A stretch of DNA of 23,967 bases from DATMER01 sp963741305 (GTDB lineage Bacteria > Acidobacteriota > Thermoanaerobaculia > Multivoradales > UBA5704): positions 1 through 23,967 of the forward strand of contig CAVUHL010000008.1 in NCBI GenBank assembly GCA_963741305.1. The letters run 5' to 3'. Made by a program: the position numbers and the translations under genes. Shown piece after piece: positions 1 to 7,998 of the stretch. Every line of letters begins with the position of its first letter. Positions within the stretch are counted from its first letter, which is position 1. The notes beneath the pieces are model-generated. The model saw only the letters and a program-made list of their open reading frames with translations, was not told the DNA's origin and made no database searches.

Positions 1-136
1 GCGCCCACTGCCCGGTTTTTCGCAGACTGCTGCTAAAACGAACCCTCGGATTCTGGACATTGCTGGAAGATTCGATTAACCGAGAGGGCGAGGCCAATTC
101 TTCCCCGCTTGAGCGCGCAGCGCGAATGCGGCAAGC

Positions 137-175
137 TGCTATGTATGGAGCGGCGGAGCCGCGTAATACATAGCA
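137..175. repeat. 39-nt hairpin with two nested stems
   Basis: The outer arms TGCTATGTAT (137-146) and ATACATAGCA (166-175) are perfectly complementary. Inside them GCGGC (150-154) pairs with GCCGC (158-162), separated by symmetric 3-nt internal loops. The hairpin is clear in the sequence. Its role is unknown: it could be a dispersed palindrome or an RNA structure. It overlaps the start of the weak small ORF at 145-315. Confidence 0.6.
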
Positions 176-315
176 CTGGTAGCTCCCGCGTCACCACCCC
201 CACGGACACGAAGGAACCGCTTACCTCGCTCTCATGCGTAGAGCCGCGTACCGGAACGATCACCGAAATATCGGCCGCCCGAGTCCTTGACCTTGGCGAC
301 GGGAAAGTAGATTAA
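145..315 (+). CDS. possible small hypothetical protein, 56 aa
   Basis: This is a short open frame that could start at ATG 145 (or TTG 109) and ends in TAA at 313-315, 32 bp before the next gene. The C-terminal half looks protein-like (TITEISAARVLDLGDGK) and hydrophilic, with no signal peptide or known motif. There is no convincing Shine-Dalgarno sequence, and the start region coincides with the hairpin at 137-175, so it may be non-coding or the tail of a gene broken upstream. Confidence 0.25.
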   Translation: MERRSRVIHSTGSSRVTTPTDTKEPLTSLSCVEPRTGTITEISAARVLDLGDGKVD

Positions 316-347
316 TCCCCGGCAGAAAGACTTCTCAGGAGAACCCT

Positions 348-1064
348 ATGATGAAGCACCCCGGTCGCTGGATTGCACTCTTTCCCATCCTGGCATTAGT
401 TCCTCGTCTCGGCCTCGTCGTCGTCGCGGCGGACCGCCAACAGGTAGCCACCGAGACCCGAACGGCCTTGCTTTGGCTCAGCTCGGCCGCGTTGGCAGTC
501 CTGGTCGGTTTAGCCGAGGTCTACGTCGGCGTCGCCGTGGTCTCCCGCAGGCACGGCGGTCTGGCGGTTGTCTGGGTTGCGATCACCGTGCTGCTGAATG
601 CCCTCATCGTGCCCCTCTCGGTCTCCGGTCTCGAAGCGGTGCCCGTGTGGGTGATTCTGGGCTCGCCTCGGCTTCAGGTCGCTTGGGGAGCGGGGCTCGG
701 GTTGCTCTCCACTCTTTGCGTCTGCGGCTGCCTATGGGCCGATGTCGTCCGCGACGACTCTGAGCGGCTGCCTCAATCCTATGAGGCTCACTTGCTGCGG
801 CGCATTGAGGAAGAAGAAGCGAAACGTAGCGCGCTCGAAGCGGAAGTCAATGCGTTGCGAGCGGAAGGCCAGCGCGCTGCCAGCGTCGCTCTACCCGCTC
901 CAGCGCCGCTGCCAGCGCACGCTGCTTGCGCTCTCTGCGGGTATTGGCACGCTGACCAGCGCAAGGTCGCCGGCCATATCACTCAATGCCGCCGCAGGGC
1001 CGCCCGTTCCAGCCCTCTGGAGGTTCCCCCGCAGCGCTCCGAAGCGATGGATAGGTCTGCCTGA
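348..1064 (+). CDS. membrane protein with C-terminal C2HC zinc knuckle
   Basis: A 238-aa protein of unknown function. Four hydrophobic segments (about residues 8-28, 40-66, 71-92 and 110-134) predict an integral inner-membrane protein. A charged helix rich in Glu/Arg (about 148-178, likely coiled coil) and an Ala/Pro linker follow. The C-terminal domain has Cys194-x2-Cys197-x12-His210-x3-Cys214, which reads as a zinc-knuckle or C2H2-like finger, so the cytoplasmic tail may bind nucleic acid or protein. The start is ATG 348, with AGGAGA about 7 nt upstream. The downstream AlpA-like gene and palindromes suggest an accessory or mobile region. I do not recognise the family. Confidence 0.7.
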   Translation: MMKHPGRWIALFPILALVPRLGLVVVAADRQQVATETRTALLWLSSAALAVLVGLAEVYVGVAVVSRRHGGLAVVWVAITVLLNALIVPLSVSGLEAVPVWVILGSPRLQVAWGAGLGLLSTLCVCGCLWADVVRDDSERLPQSYEAHLLRRIEEEEAKRSALEAEVNALRAEGQRAASVALPAPAPLPAHAACALCGYWHADQRKVAGHITQCRRRAARSSPLEVPPQRSEAMDRSA

Positions 1065-1100
1065 AAGGCTACGACGGCAGAACAGAGTTTCAGAGAGTCC

Positions 1101-1125
1101 GAAACATTCGCCTGGCGAATCTTTC
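1101..1125. promoter_or_regulatory. palindrome 1, operator-like
   Basis: ATTCGCC (1106-1112) and GGCGAAT (1114-1120) surround a single central T. After one mismatch the symmetry continues with GAAA (1101-1104) against TTTC (1122-1125). This is the most divergent of three related palindromes upstream of the AlpA-like gene. Confidence 0.55.
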
Positions 1126-1159
1126 ATATGCCCACAAATGAGAATCTACGACTTCCTCA

Positions 1160-1180
1160 AAGTTTCGCCGGGCGAAACTT
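1160..1180. promoter_or_regulatory. palindrome 2, perfect 21 bp
   Basis: The arms AAGTTTCGCC and GGCGAAACTT are perfectly complementary around a central G (1170). The outer nine bases of each arm, AAGTTTCGC and GCGAAACTT, are identical to those of palindrome 3. It is probably a binding site for a dimeric regulator or recombination accessory protein, or a stem-loop. Confidence 0.65.
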
Positions 1181-1313
1181 CTGTAATTTCTGAAACTCTG
1201 CCGAAAAATCGATGCACTGCGAGCGGAAGACCAGCGCTGACACAGCGCCACTCGCGGAGCCGACAGTCTTCATGCTCGTCGTGTGCCGCTCTAACTGACT
1301 GCTGCCAGATCGA

Positions 1314-1333
1314 AAGTTTCGCATGCGAAACTT
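1314..1333. promoter_or_regulatory. palindrome 3, perfect 20 bp
   Basis: AAGTTTCGCATGCGAAACTT is perfectly self-complementary. It shares the arms of palindrome 2 with a shorter centre (AT in place of CGG). It lies about 150 bp upstream of the AlpA-like start codon. Confidence 0.65.
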
Positions 1334-1481
1334 CGGAGACTTTTTGAAGCTCTGGTTTAACTGGCTCCAGGCCGCGTGAAGATATTGCGTCTCAAACCCA
1401 ATTCTTGGGGGACGCAAACAAGCATTGGACATCTTGGAAACATTCTCTTACAGTCCGGAGAGTTCAATGGAGGAGTTCTCG

Positions 1482-1730
1482 ATGCCTAACAATTTCGAAT
1501 TGATCCGTCGCCCTGAAGTTCTAAGAATCACCGGACTGAAGAAATCGACCCTGTACAGCCTATTGCGAAGAATGGAGGACCCATTCCCTCCGAATTATCC
1601 GACTTCGGAACGTGGCCGAGCTTGGGTCAAGGCCGAGGTGCTGGTATGGTGTGAGAGAAGGACAAAGGTGACGAAAAAACTGACGCCGATTGAACGCGCC
1701 ATGCTACTCAGGCAAGAGTGGGGAGGTTGA
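1482..1730 (+). CDS. AlpA-family DNA-binding protein (excisionase-like regulator)
   Basis: An 82-aa protein with the typical AlpA/excisionase layout. A winged-helix MerR-like DNA-binding unit begins at LIRRPEVLRITGLKKSTLYS and continues with a basic wing (RAWVKAEVLVWCERR). AlpA proteins act as transcription activators of integrase genes or as excision directionality factors in prophages and integrative elements. The start at ATG 1482 is preferred because GGAGGAG lies 6 nt upstream; ATG 1467 and the frame opening at 1425 are less well placed. Three related palindromes precede it. No integrase is visible nearby, so it may be a remnant of an element extending left of the window. Confidence 0.75.
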   Translation: MPNNFELIRRPEVLRITGLKKSTLYSLLRRMEDPFPPNYPTSERGRAWVKAEVLVWCERRTKVTKKLTPIERAMLLRQEWGG

Positions 1731-2089
1731 ACGGCGGGGTGAGGGAGATGAGGGGCTCGCTTGGTTACAAATAGTAAAGTTACCCACTTGCAACTCGCAG
1801 AATGCTTCGGAAGTCCCGAAGCCCTTCCGCAATCCCTTCCTCCCTCCTACCTGCCTATAGCTGAGGAGCCGCCAAGCGGCCAGGAAGATCCTCGGTGTCA
1901 AAAGGGCGCTCCGCGTCCGAGATGTCGCCCCCATGCCCGCCTGATGCGGGAGGGTGTGGCGGGAGACCCGAAAGTGGATCCCCCGCGGGGGGTTGGTGCG
2001 GCGTAGTCCTCCCCAGAGCCCCGAGGGGCCACCTTCGGACCACACCCAGAGAGGTCGGAGCCGGCGCCCCTTGTAGGGTCGGCACCACC
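1731..2089. other. gene-free interval, GC-rich
   Basis: I find no coding region here with a ribosome-binding site or recognisable product. The open frames present are antisense shadows of GC-rich DNA. The interval separates the AlpA-like gene from the 3' end of the minus-strand HTH/TPR gene, so the two are convergent. I see no clear U-tailed terminator. Confidence 0.5.
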
Positions 2090-3508
2090 TCACGACCCGA
2101 TAAATCGCAGCCCCTTGTCATGACGTGCCCGGCAGAGATAGCCCAGCACCCGCCGGGCCAGCTCGACCGTGGCCTCCTCCCGCTCCGCCGCCTCCCGGAA
2201 GAGCTGCAAGGCGGCCAGGGCCTCCAGATGCACCCCTTTGGACTCGAACACCTGGGTCAACTCGCCGGCCAGCTCCTTGACCTCGCCTGTCCGTCCCTCC
2301 TCCAACATCAGCACGGCTTCCTCCAGCAAGGCCAGGGCCACGTCGTAGGACTTGCTCCTCCGGGCGAATTCCTGCCGCGCCTGCGCCAGCAACCGCAAAG
2401 CCGCCTCGCGGAGCCCGAAGCCGGCGCAGATCCGGCTTTCCAACCAGAGGGTGCGGAGTATCCCGATCTCGTCTCCCATCTCGGCGGCCAACTTGCGAAC
2501 CTGCTGCGTCATTCTCGCCGCCTCGCTATACCGGGACACCTGGACGTAGGAAACGGCAAGGTTTAAGTGGAGGATATTTCTGAGCCGCAGGTCGGCCTGC
2601 AAATCAGGTAGGGATTCAGCCTGGAGCAGGGCCTCGATGGCGCTGTCGTGCTCGCCCATCACCTCCAGCGTGAACCCCTTGTTGATCAGGATACGCGCCG
2701 GGCAACGGCTCAAGGGGAGGGCTTCCTCCAGCCGGTCCAGGGCCTCCTGGAACCGGCGCTCGTCCCGCAGCAGGGAGGCTTCGAGGTCGAGGAGGCGCCC
2801 AGGATCGAGGAGGCCCTGAGGATCGGCGCCGGAATCCCATAGCCCCTTGGCCTCTTCCATGCCTACCCTTGCCGCCTTCAGCTCGCCGACAATTCTCAGG
2901 ATGTTGTCCCCATGACCCGCAGCGTAACCCCGAACCCGTCTGAGCCAGCTCTTCGGACCTCGGACGTGCTCCGCGATCTCCTGGGCGAGCCGCGCCAGGG
3001 ACGCCGCCCGTTCGAGGTCGCGTGAGGCCTGTACCACGGACTCGTCACAGCAGATTTCCATCAATGCCCAATTCTGGAACTCCTCCGCCCGCCGCACCAC
3101 CGCCACCTGCTCGTCTTCCGGCAAGTCCTTGAGGAGCAGCCACAGCTCTCCGGCAAGCTGGCGGTCTTCAGGGCGGGGGAGGCTCTCGGGAAGCGGCAAC
3201 CTCAACAGGCGCACGTAAAGGCCCGAGACCACGATCCCAAGATCGTGGAAGAGGCCTTTCACTCCTCCCCGGCCCGCTCGCAGCCGGATTTCGCGCAGGG
3301 CATCCGCGTACTGGAGGATCTGCTCGCCGTCCGCAACGGTCAAGTCCACCGCTTGCGCGATCTGGTCCATATGCGGAGTGGGATCGTTGTACCCCATCTC
3401 GTACCAGGTCAGCGTCGTGTAGTGAAGGCGCGCCAGGGCGGCGAAGACTCTCTGCGTCAAGCCGGAGATCGCCCGAAACAGGCGCACCAGCCGATTCTTC
3501 GGCCTCAT
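2090..3508 (-). CDS. HTH-TPR cytoplasmic regulator (paralog B)
   Basis: A 472-aa protein. The N-terminus (about residues 8-60) is an XRE/Cro-type helix-turn-helix (GLTQRVFAALARLHYTTLTW then YEMG). A helical middle segment follows, then tetratricopeptide-like helical pairs from about residue 230 to the end (repeated motifs such as RDERRFQEALDRLEEALPL and HLNLAVSYVQVSRYSEAA). This layout fits a cytoplasmic transcription regulator that binds a peptide or protein through TPRs. The start is ATG 3508 with GGGGGC just upstream. The same frame runs on upstream through the antisense of the small peptide gene into paralog A, but the HTH at this start marks a separate gene. The C-terminal 230 residues closely match paralog A, so the two arose by tandem duplication. 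Confidence 0.75.
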   Translation of the reverse strand: MRPKNRLVRLFRAISGLTQRVFAALARLHYTTLTWYEMGYNDPTPHMDQIAQAVDLTVADGEQILQYADALREIRLRAGRGGVKGLFHDLGIVVSGLYVRLLRLPLPESLPRPEDRQLAGELWLLLKDLPEDEQVAVVRRAEEFQNWALMEICCDESVVQASRDLERAASLARLAQEIAEHVRGPKSWLRRVRGYAAGHGDNILRIVGELKAARVGMEEAKGLWDSGADPQGLLDPGRLLDLEASLLRDERRFQEALDRLEEALPLSRCPARILINKGFTLEVMGEHDSAIEALLQAESLPDLQADLRLRNILHLNLAVSYVQVSRYSEAARMTQQVRKLAAEMGDEIGILRTLWLESRICAGFGLREAALRLLAQARQEFARRSKSYDVALALLEEAVLMLEEGRTGEVKELAGELTQVFESKGVHLEALAALQLFREAAEREEATVELARRVLGYLCRARHDKGLRFIGS

Positions 3509-3616
3509 TTGCGCCCCCGCTAGCCCAAATTGAGATTTTTCCGCACCATGGCCTTGCAGGCGCGGCCCGCGCGGACCATGGAGGCTCGCAGCCGGCGCCG
3601 CGCAGGAGACTCGTCG

Positions 3617-3841
3617 ATGCGACGCACCTTGATCGCCCTCACCCTCACCCTGCCCCTGTTGACCCCGCCCAGCCTGCTCGACCCGCTCTGGTCTCTCCTC
3701 TCCTCCCTCGGGAGCGAACCGCTCACCAAGAACGGCTGCGGGTGGGACCCCAACGGCCTCTGCAAGGCAGGCGCCGGCGCCGACCCGAACGGCCGGGAGG
3801 TTCTGGCACCCCAACCCGAAGCCGGCGGCGGGCAGAATTGA
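3617..3841 (+). CDS. small secreted peptide with DPNG repeats
   Basis: A 74-aa protein. It begins MRRTLIALTLTLPLLTPPSL, a basic start and hydrophobic core typical of a signal peptide. A second hydrophobic stretch (DPLWSLLSSLG) follows, then a small mature region with two related motifs, CGWDPNGLC and GADPNGR. The start at ATG 3617 has AGGAGA 7 nt upstream; longer frames from 3530 lack this. The gene fills the gap between paralogous HTH-TPR genes A and B on the opposite strand, is divergent from B (108 bp apart) and converges on A. I recall similar short Cys/Asp-Pro-Asn-Gly peptides beside HTH-TPR genes in Acidobacteriota, but cannot confirm that here. It is a candidate signal peptide pheromone; a structural or toxin-related role is possible. 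Confidence 0.6.
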   Translation: MRRTLIALTLTLPLLTPPSLLDPLWSLLSSLGSEPLTKNGCGWDPNGLCKAGAGADPNGREVLAPQPEAGGGQN

Positions 3842-5310
3842 TGCCTCGTTGAACCGGAGGCCCTGGTCGTAGCGGGCTCGGAAGAGGAAAGCGAGGAGGT
3901 GGCGGGCCAGCTCGGCCGTGGCCTCCTCGCGCTCCGCCGCACTCCGGAAGAGTTCCAGAGAGGCCAGGGCCTCTCGGTGCACTCCCTTGGACTCGAACAC
4001 CTCGGTCAGCTCTCCAGCCAACTCCTTGACCTTGGCCGTCCACCCCTGGTCCAGCAGCAGCGCCGCCTCCTCCAGCAGTACAAGGGCCACGTCGTAGGAC
4101 TTGTTCCGTCGCTGGAACGCCCGCCGTGCCTGCCCCAGCAACCGCAGGGCCTCCTCGCGGTGGCAGAGCGCGGCGGCGAGGCGGCCCTCCAACCAGAGGG
4201 CGCGAAGGACGCCGATCTCATCGCCCATCGCCGTGGCAGCCGCGCGCACCTTCTGCGCTGTTTCCGCAGCCTCGCTATAACGAGACGCGCTGAGGAATGA
4301 AACGGCGAGGTTCAAGTGGAGGATGTTCCTGAGCCGCGGATCGGCCTGCAAGTCAGCCAGGGCATCGGCTTGGAGGAGGGCCTCGATGGCGCGTTCGGAC
4401 CTGCCCATCACCTCCAGGGTGAATCCTTTGATAATAAGGATACGCGCCGGGCTGTGGCTCACTGGCAGGGCCTCCTCCAGCCGCTCCAGGGCCTCTTGGA
4501 ACCGGCGCTCGTCCCGGAGCAGAGAGGCTTCCAGGTCGAGCGGCACGCCCGGGATCGAGCACGCCGTCCGGGTCGGAACCCGAGCGCCACAGCCGCTTGG
4601 CCTCCTCCATGGCGGCCCTCGCCGCCTTGATGCCACCCTTGACTCTCAGGATATTGGCGACATGCGCCAAGGCGTAGCCCCGGATGCGGTTGGGCCAACC
4701 TCCCGTCCCTTGGAAGCGCTCCGCGATGACCTGGGCAACCCTCGCCAGGAAGGCCGCCCGTTCGAGGTCACGGGAGGCCTGCACCACCGCCTCCTCACAG
4801 TACCGCTCCATTAGTGACCAACTCTTGTACTGTCTTCCCAACCCCACCACGACCAATTGCTTCTCCTCCGGCAGGTCCTGGAGGAGGGAAAACAGCTCTC
4901 CGGCGTGCCAGCGGGCGGGCTCGAGGGTGTCAGGCTGTGGGTACTCCTCGAGCGGCGGGAGCTGCCGGGACATCTTGACCGCCTCGACAAGGGCGCGACG
5001 CACCAGCCGCGAGATCTCCAGGTTCGAGGTCTCGACCCAGTCCCTCTCGGCAAGCGTCAGGTCCGAGTCCTCCTCGGCCAAGCCCTCCAAGGATTCCAGG
5101 CAGCCGGTGACGATGGCGACTTCCGCCAGCCGGGCGTCGAGGCCCGACAGCAGGCGCTCGTAGGGCTCGTCGTTCAACTCCTTGTCCTTGGGCCGGAGAT
5201 AGAACGACCTGTTTCGCCGCCATGCCGGCCCGGGGGCCGATTTCCTTCTGGGAAAGCCCCTTCCATAGGGCGAGGATCGAGACGATCAAAGAACGAACCC
5301 TCCGTTTCAT
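3842..5310 (-). CDS. HTH-TPR cytoplasmic regulator (paralog A), frameshifted
   Basis: Reconstructed protein of about 490 aa. The start is ATG 5310 with a strong AGGAGGG 9 nt upstream. Residues 1-35 contain an HTH (LSQKEIGPRAGMAAKQV). The frame then shifts near 5210 and continues as FYLRPKDKELNDEPYERLL through a helical region to about 4560. A second shift near 4545 leads into the TPR region, which aligns closely with paralog B (LDLEASLLRDERRFQEALERL against LDLEASLLRDERRFQEALDRL). Homology ends at GLRF near 3851. No stop follows, and the frame continues 110 codons antisense to the peptide gene, so the true 3' end is probably lost to another indel. Role as for B: DNA-binding regulator with a TPR sensor. 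Confidence 0.65.
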
Positions 5311-5394
5311 TAGCGATGCCCTCCTAACCTACTTGAGTGCTTCAGAAGACCCAATCGAGACATCGGGGGACAACACGGTATCCGGCGGTGAGAC

Positions 5395-5410
5395 GAAACT
5401 TCGCGAATTT
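5395..5410. promoter_or_regulatory. imperfect TTCGCGAA palindrome in divergent intergenic region
   Basis: AAACTTCGCGAATTT at 5396-5410 is symmetric apart from one mismatched pair. It lies in the 159-bp gap between divergently transcribed paralog A (start 5310) and the small gene at 5470, where an operator would be expected. Weak evidence. Confidence 0.25.
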
Positions 5411-5469
5411 GACCACCGCCTGATCCCGGCCGGCGCTACCGCTAGGCTTCCGGGCGGACAAGAAGAGCG

Positions 5470-5725
5470 ATGCTGACCGACCTTGACCGAGTGCCAGACG
5501 CCGCCTGGGCCGAGTTGGCCGTCGCCGTGGAGGAGGTGAGTCCGCCCGCGACCGGCTGACGGCCCTGGTGGCGAGTCGCCGGCGCGGGACGTGGAGACCG
5601 GGCTAGAGGATGTTTTCGGCGACTTCGAGGCCCTGACGGATCTACGTGTCGTCGCCGAGTGCGTGGCCCAAGAGCTGAAAGCAGCCATCGCCTCGTTGGA
5701 GTCCATTCACCGAGGGCGAACCTGA
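5470..5725 (+). CDS. small hypothetical protein, frameshifted
   Basis: Reconstructed protein of about 85 aa, starting MLTDLDRVPDAAWAELAVAV at ATG 5470 and ending DLRVVAECVAQELKAAIASL and a few more residues before TGA 5723-5725. The middle (ARDRLTALVASRRRGTWR) is in another frame, so two compensating shifts near 5540 and 5600 are needed. It is helical and soluble, with no signal peptide. It ends 12 bp before the zinc-finger/TPR gene and is probably co-transcribed with it. Function unknown. Confidence 0.45.
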
Positions 5726-5737
5726 GACGGACAAGCC

Positions 5738-7231
5738 ATGGACAGCTTCGAGATTCGACAAGAAGGCGCGCGGTCCTCTCATCCCTCGGGGACGGCCGTT
5801 CCCTCCGGCCGGTCGTCCCCACCCTTTTTCCGTAGCCCGGAACATCCCAGCCCGACCGACCTGGAGCGCTTCATCCGTAGCGAGGCATCCCGGTTCCAGT
5901 CTGCCTGCGTCGTCGCGCACCTCCTGCGGTGCCAAGAGTGCAGAGAGAGCCTCCAACCCCTGGCCTCCCTACTTTTCAGCACGGCAGAGCTGGCCCCCTT
6001 GTCTCCCTTCCTGAAAAGCCATGTCTCCAAACCGCGCGAGCGGCGCCAGGCAGGTCGTACCGGCCAGGGTCTCCAGAGGACGAGATGAAGCAGCGGACTA
6101 TCCGCCATGCAGGAGGCAGAGGAAGCCGTGGTCTCGACCGATCACCCCGGCAAGAAAGCGGCGGGCTTGCTTGAAGAATTGCTGGCGGGCGCTCAGGAAG
6201 AGCGGCTCGCCCGTATCTCTGAGGAGCGTTACCACGATCCCGAGCTTTTGGATGAGCTCTTGGCATTGGGTCATAAAGCTCTGATCGCCAACCCGGACCT
6301 GGCGGGGGAAATGGCATCGTTGGCCGTGGGCCTAGGCTTTCAGCTTGCCGCACGAGAGATAAGCCCGCTGCCAGGACCGGCAGAGCAAGGGATCTCGCGC
6401 GCGCTCTGCCTCAAGGGGCAGGGGCACCGGCTGGCTGGCGACCTCTGGGGAGCCAGAGGGAAGAGCGGGGCCCGCGGCATACCTCACTTTTGACCTTCGC
6501 GACCGGGCGGACTACTGCCGCTTCATGGCACTGCTGCGCTGGGACATGGGACGCTGGGACGAGGCCGCGGCTTTCCTGCATCACGCCTATCGGCTCTATG
6601 CGGAACTGGAGAACCCGTCAGAGGAAGCGGTGTGTCTGGCGCTTCTCGGAGTCCTCCACACCGAAACGGGTGAGGACAAACGGGCGGCGCCGCTTCTGGA
6701 GCAGAGCTTGGGGGGGCTGGATTCCCACCGGCATCCCTGGCTCGCAGCCGGTGCCAGGCTTGCGCTTGCCCTCTGCGCAGCCCTCACCCGCCACCAGGAT
6801 GAGTCGCAGGCACGGAGGATGGAAGCGGCGCAGCACTACTCTGGCGCGGAAGCCCATGATGCCTTGCTCCTCCTGCGCGAGGGCCAGGTCGCCGGCCCCA
6901 AGGCGAGTCAGGCGACGCCTTGGACCTCCTCGGCCAAGCGCTGAATAAGCTGCTGCAACGGCGCCAACTCGCCGAGGCGGCACTGGCGGCGGTGTATCGC
7001 GGTGTCGTGCTGATGAAGTTGAAGCGCGACAGGGAGATCGACACCCTTCTCGAACAGGTGACCGATGCGTTTTTTGAGGTGCCGGATCTGACAGCACTCG
7101 TCCTGGAGACTCTCGGGGGGTTAGTGGGCGATCCCGGGAGCGAGCGCACGGTCTGGTTCCATTCATGGCCGCGGTTCTTTCGCCGGTGTCGGTGCCTGGG
7201 TTTTCTGCCCCATCCCGTGCCCTTCACCTGA
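5738..7231 (+). CDS. zinc-finger (anti-sigma-like) TPR protein, frameshifted
   Basis: Reconstructed protein of about 490 aa. The N-terminal third holds a putative zinc-binding HPSPTDLERFIRSE ... HLLRCQECRESL segment resembling zf-HC2 anti-sigma domains (His, then CxxC). TPR-like helices follow: EEAVVSTDHPG... (from about 6107), FMALLRWDMGRWDEAAAFLH (6525), and LLGQALNKLLQRRQLAEAAL (6920 onward), ending at TGA 7231. At least four frame changes are required, near 6000-6080, 6108, 6450-6490 and 6910. The domain order (zinc finger plus TPR) resembles the HTH-TPR proteins to the left, so this may be a related regulatory family. It follows the small gene at 5470 closely. Confidence 0.6.
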
Positions 7232-7293
7232 TAGCGGACCCGGGGAAGTAGCAAGGAGCGCCTCACGATGGCGAAGGCCAGGAGGACCTTGAA

Positions 7294-7944
7294 GTGGAGC
7301 CACCGCTTAAGGCCGTGACTTTGGATGTCGAGGAATTAAGCGCGACCGATATTGCTTTCCTCCTCGGCATCCGCTACGAGGCGGTCCTGAGGTATGCAAA
7401 AGAGTTGGAAGCTTCCGGTCTTCTGCGGCTTGTCCGCGCCGGGCGGAACCGTCTCGTCTTCACACGAGCCGACCTGGAGGTCCTACGGGGGCACCACCTG
7501 CAACGGAAACGTGAAGCCCTAGGCGATGGCATCTTCGAGCTGCACCAGCAGGTGCTGAGAGAATTAAAAATACAACACAATCATCTGACGGCGATGTCTC
7601 GTAAGGTGGGTGGACTGGTCTCAAAAATCAAAGCGTGTCCCCCGTCCACCAGCACTTTGATTCAGGGCGTCCCGCTAGAGGGTGCACGGCTGAAGACCGC
7701 GATTCCCGTTTTCGTGGAGCCTCTGGGAGGGAATTATTTCAAGGCCTCGGCAGCGGACCTTGGGGTCGAGGCCACCGCGCAGGGCGGGCGGGCCGTGGCC
7801 GTGCGTGCGCTCCGTCAACGGATCGCTGCTGAGTTTGTTTACCTTCGACAGCTAAAGCAACGATCGCCGAAGGAGGAGGAGCGCTACCAAGAGCTGGAAA
7901 GATTCATTGAGGTCCGGCCGGAACCTGTTGAGGGTTCTCGCTAA
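7294..7944 (+). CDS. MerR-like winged-helix protein
   Basis: A 216-aa protein starting at GTG 7294, with AGGAGG 8 nt upstream. Residues about 12-60 form a MerR-like winged helix (SATDIAFLLGIRYEAVLRYA ... ASGLLRLVRAGRNRLVFTRA). A helical segment follows with hydrophobic spacing suggestive of a coiled coil (about 70-100), then a less conserved C-terminal region. Probable DNA-binding protein. It lies 62 bp after the TPR gene and 54 bp before the next gene, so the three may form an operon. Specific target unknown. Confidence 0.55.
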   Translation: MEPPLKAVTLDVEELSATDIAFLLGIRYEAVLRYAKELEASGLLRLVRAGRNRLVFTRADLEVLRGHHLQRKREALGDGIFELHQQVLRELKIQHNHLTAMSRKVGGLVSKIKACPPSTSTLIQGVPLEGARLKTAIPVFVEPLGGNYFKASAADLGVEATAQGGRAVAVRALRQRIAAEFVYLRQLKQRSPKEEERYQELERFIEVRPEPVEGSR

Positions 7945-7998
7945 TCGTACGGCAGGCTCCGACTGAACCTGCCGCCTGGCCTACGAGGAGGGATTGAC

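Larger units (their letters stand above)
1083..1200. promoter_or_regulatory. 12-bp inverted repeat framing two palindromes
   Basis: CAGAGTTTCAGA at 1083-1094 is repeated in perfect inverted orientation as TCTGAAACTCTG at 1189-1200. The pair encloses the palindromes at 1101-1125 and 1160-1180, so the block is nested. It shares the GTTTC/GAAAC element with them. Probable protein-binding region. Confidence 0.5.

Noticed and set aside
1160..1333. Chromosomal parS sites
   Set aside because: The arms GTTTC/GAAAC match parS, but the centre is 6-7 nt instead of 4, and no parAB genes are nearby.
2090..4636. A single 848-aa protein fusing two HTH-TPR units
   Set aside because: The joined segment is antisense to the peptide gene and low in protein character. 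An HTH with its own start lies at 3508, and homology of the first unit ends at 3851, so these are two genes linked by an indel.
6086..6088. In-frame TGA in the zinc-finger/TPR gene read as selenocysteine
   Set aside because: Conserved-looking sequence around it (RTIRHA) is in another frame, so two frameshifts explain the region better; no SECIS-like hairpin or Sec-type redox motif is seen.
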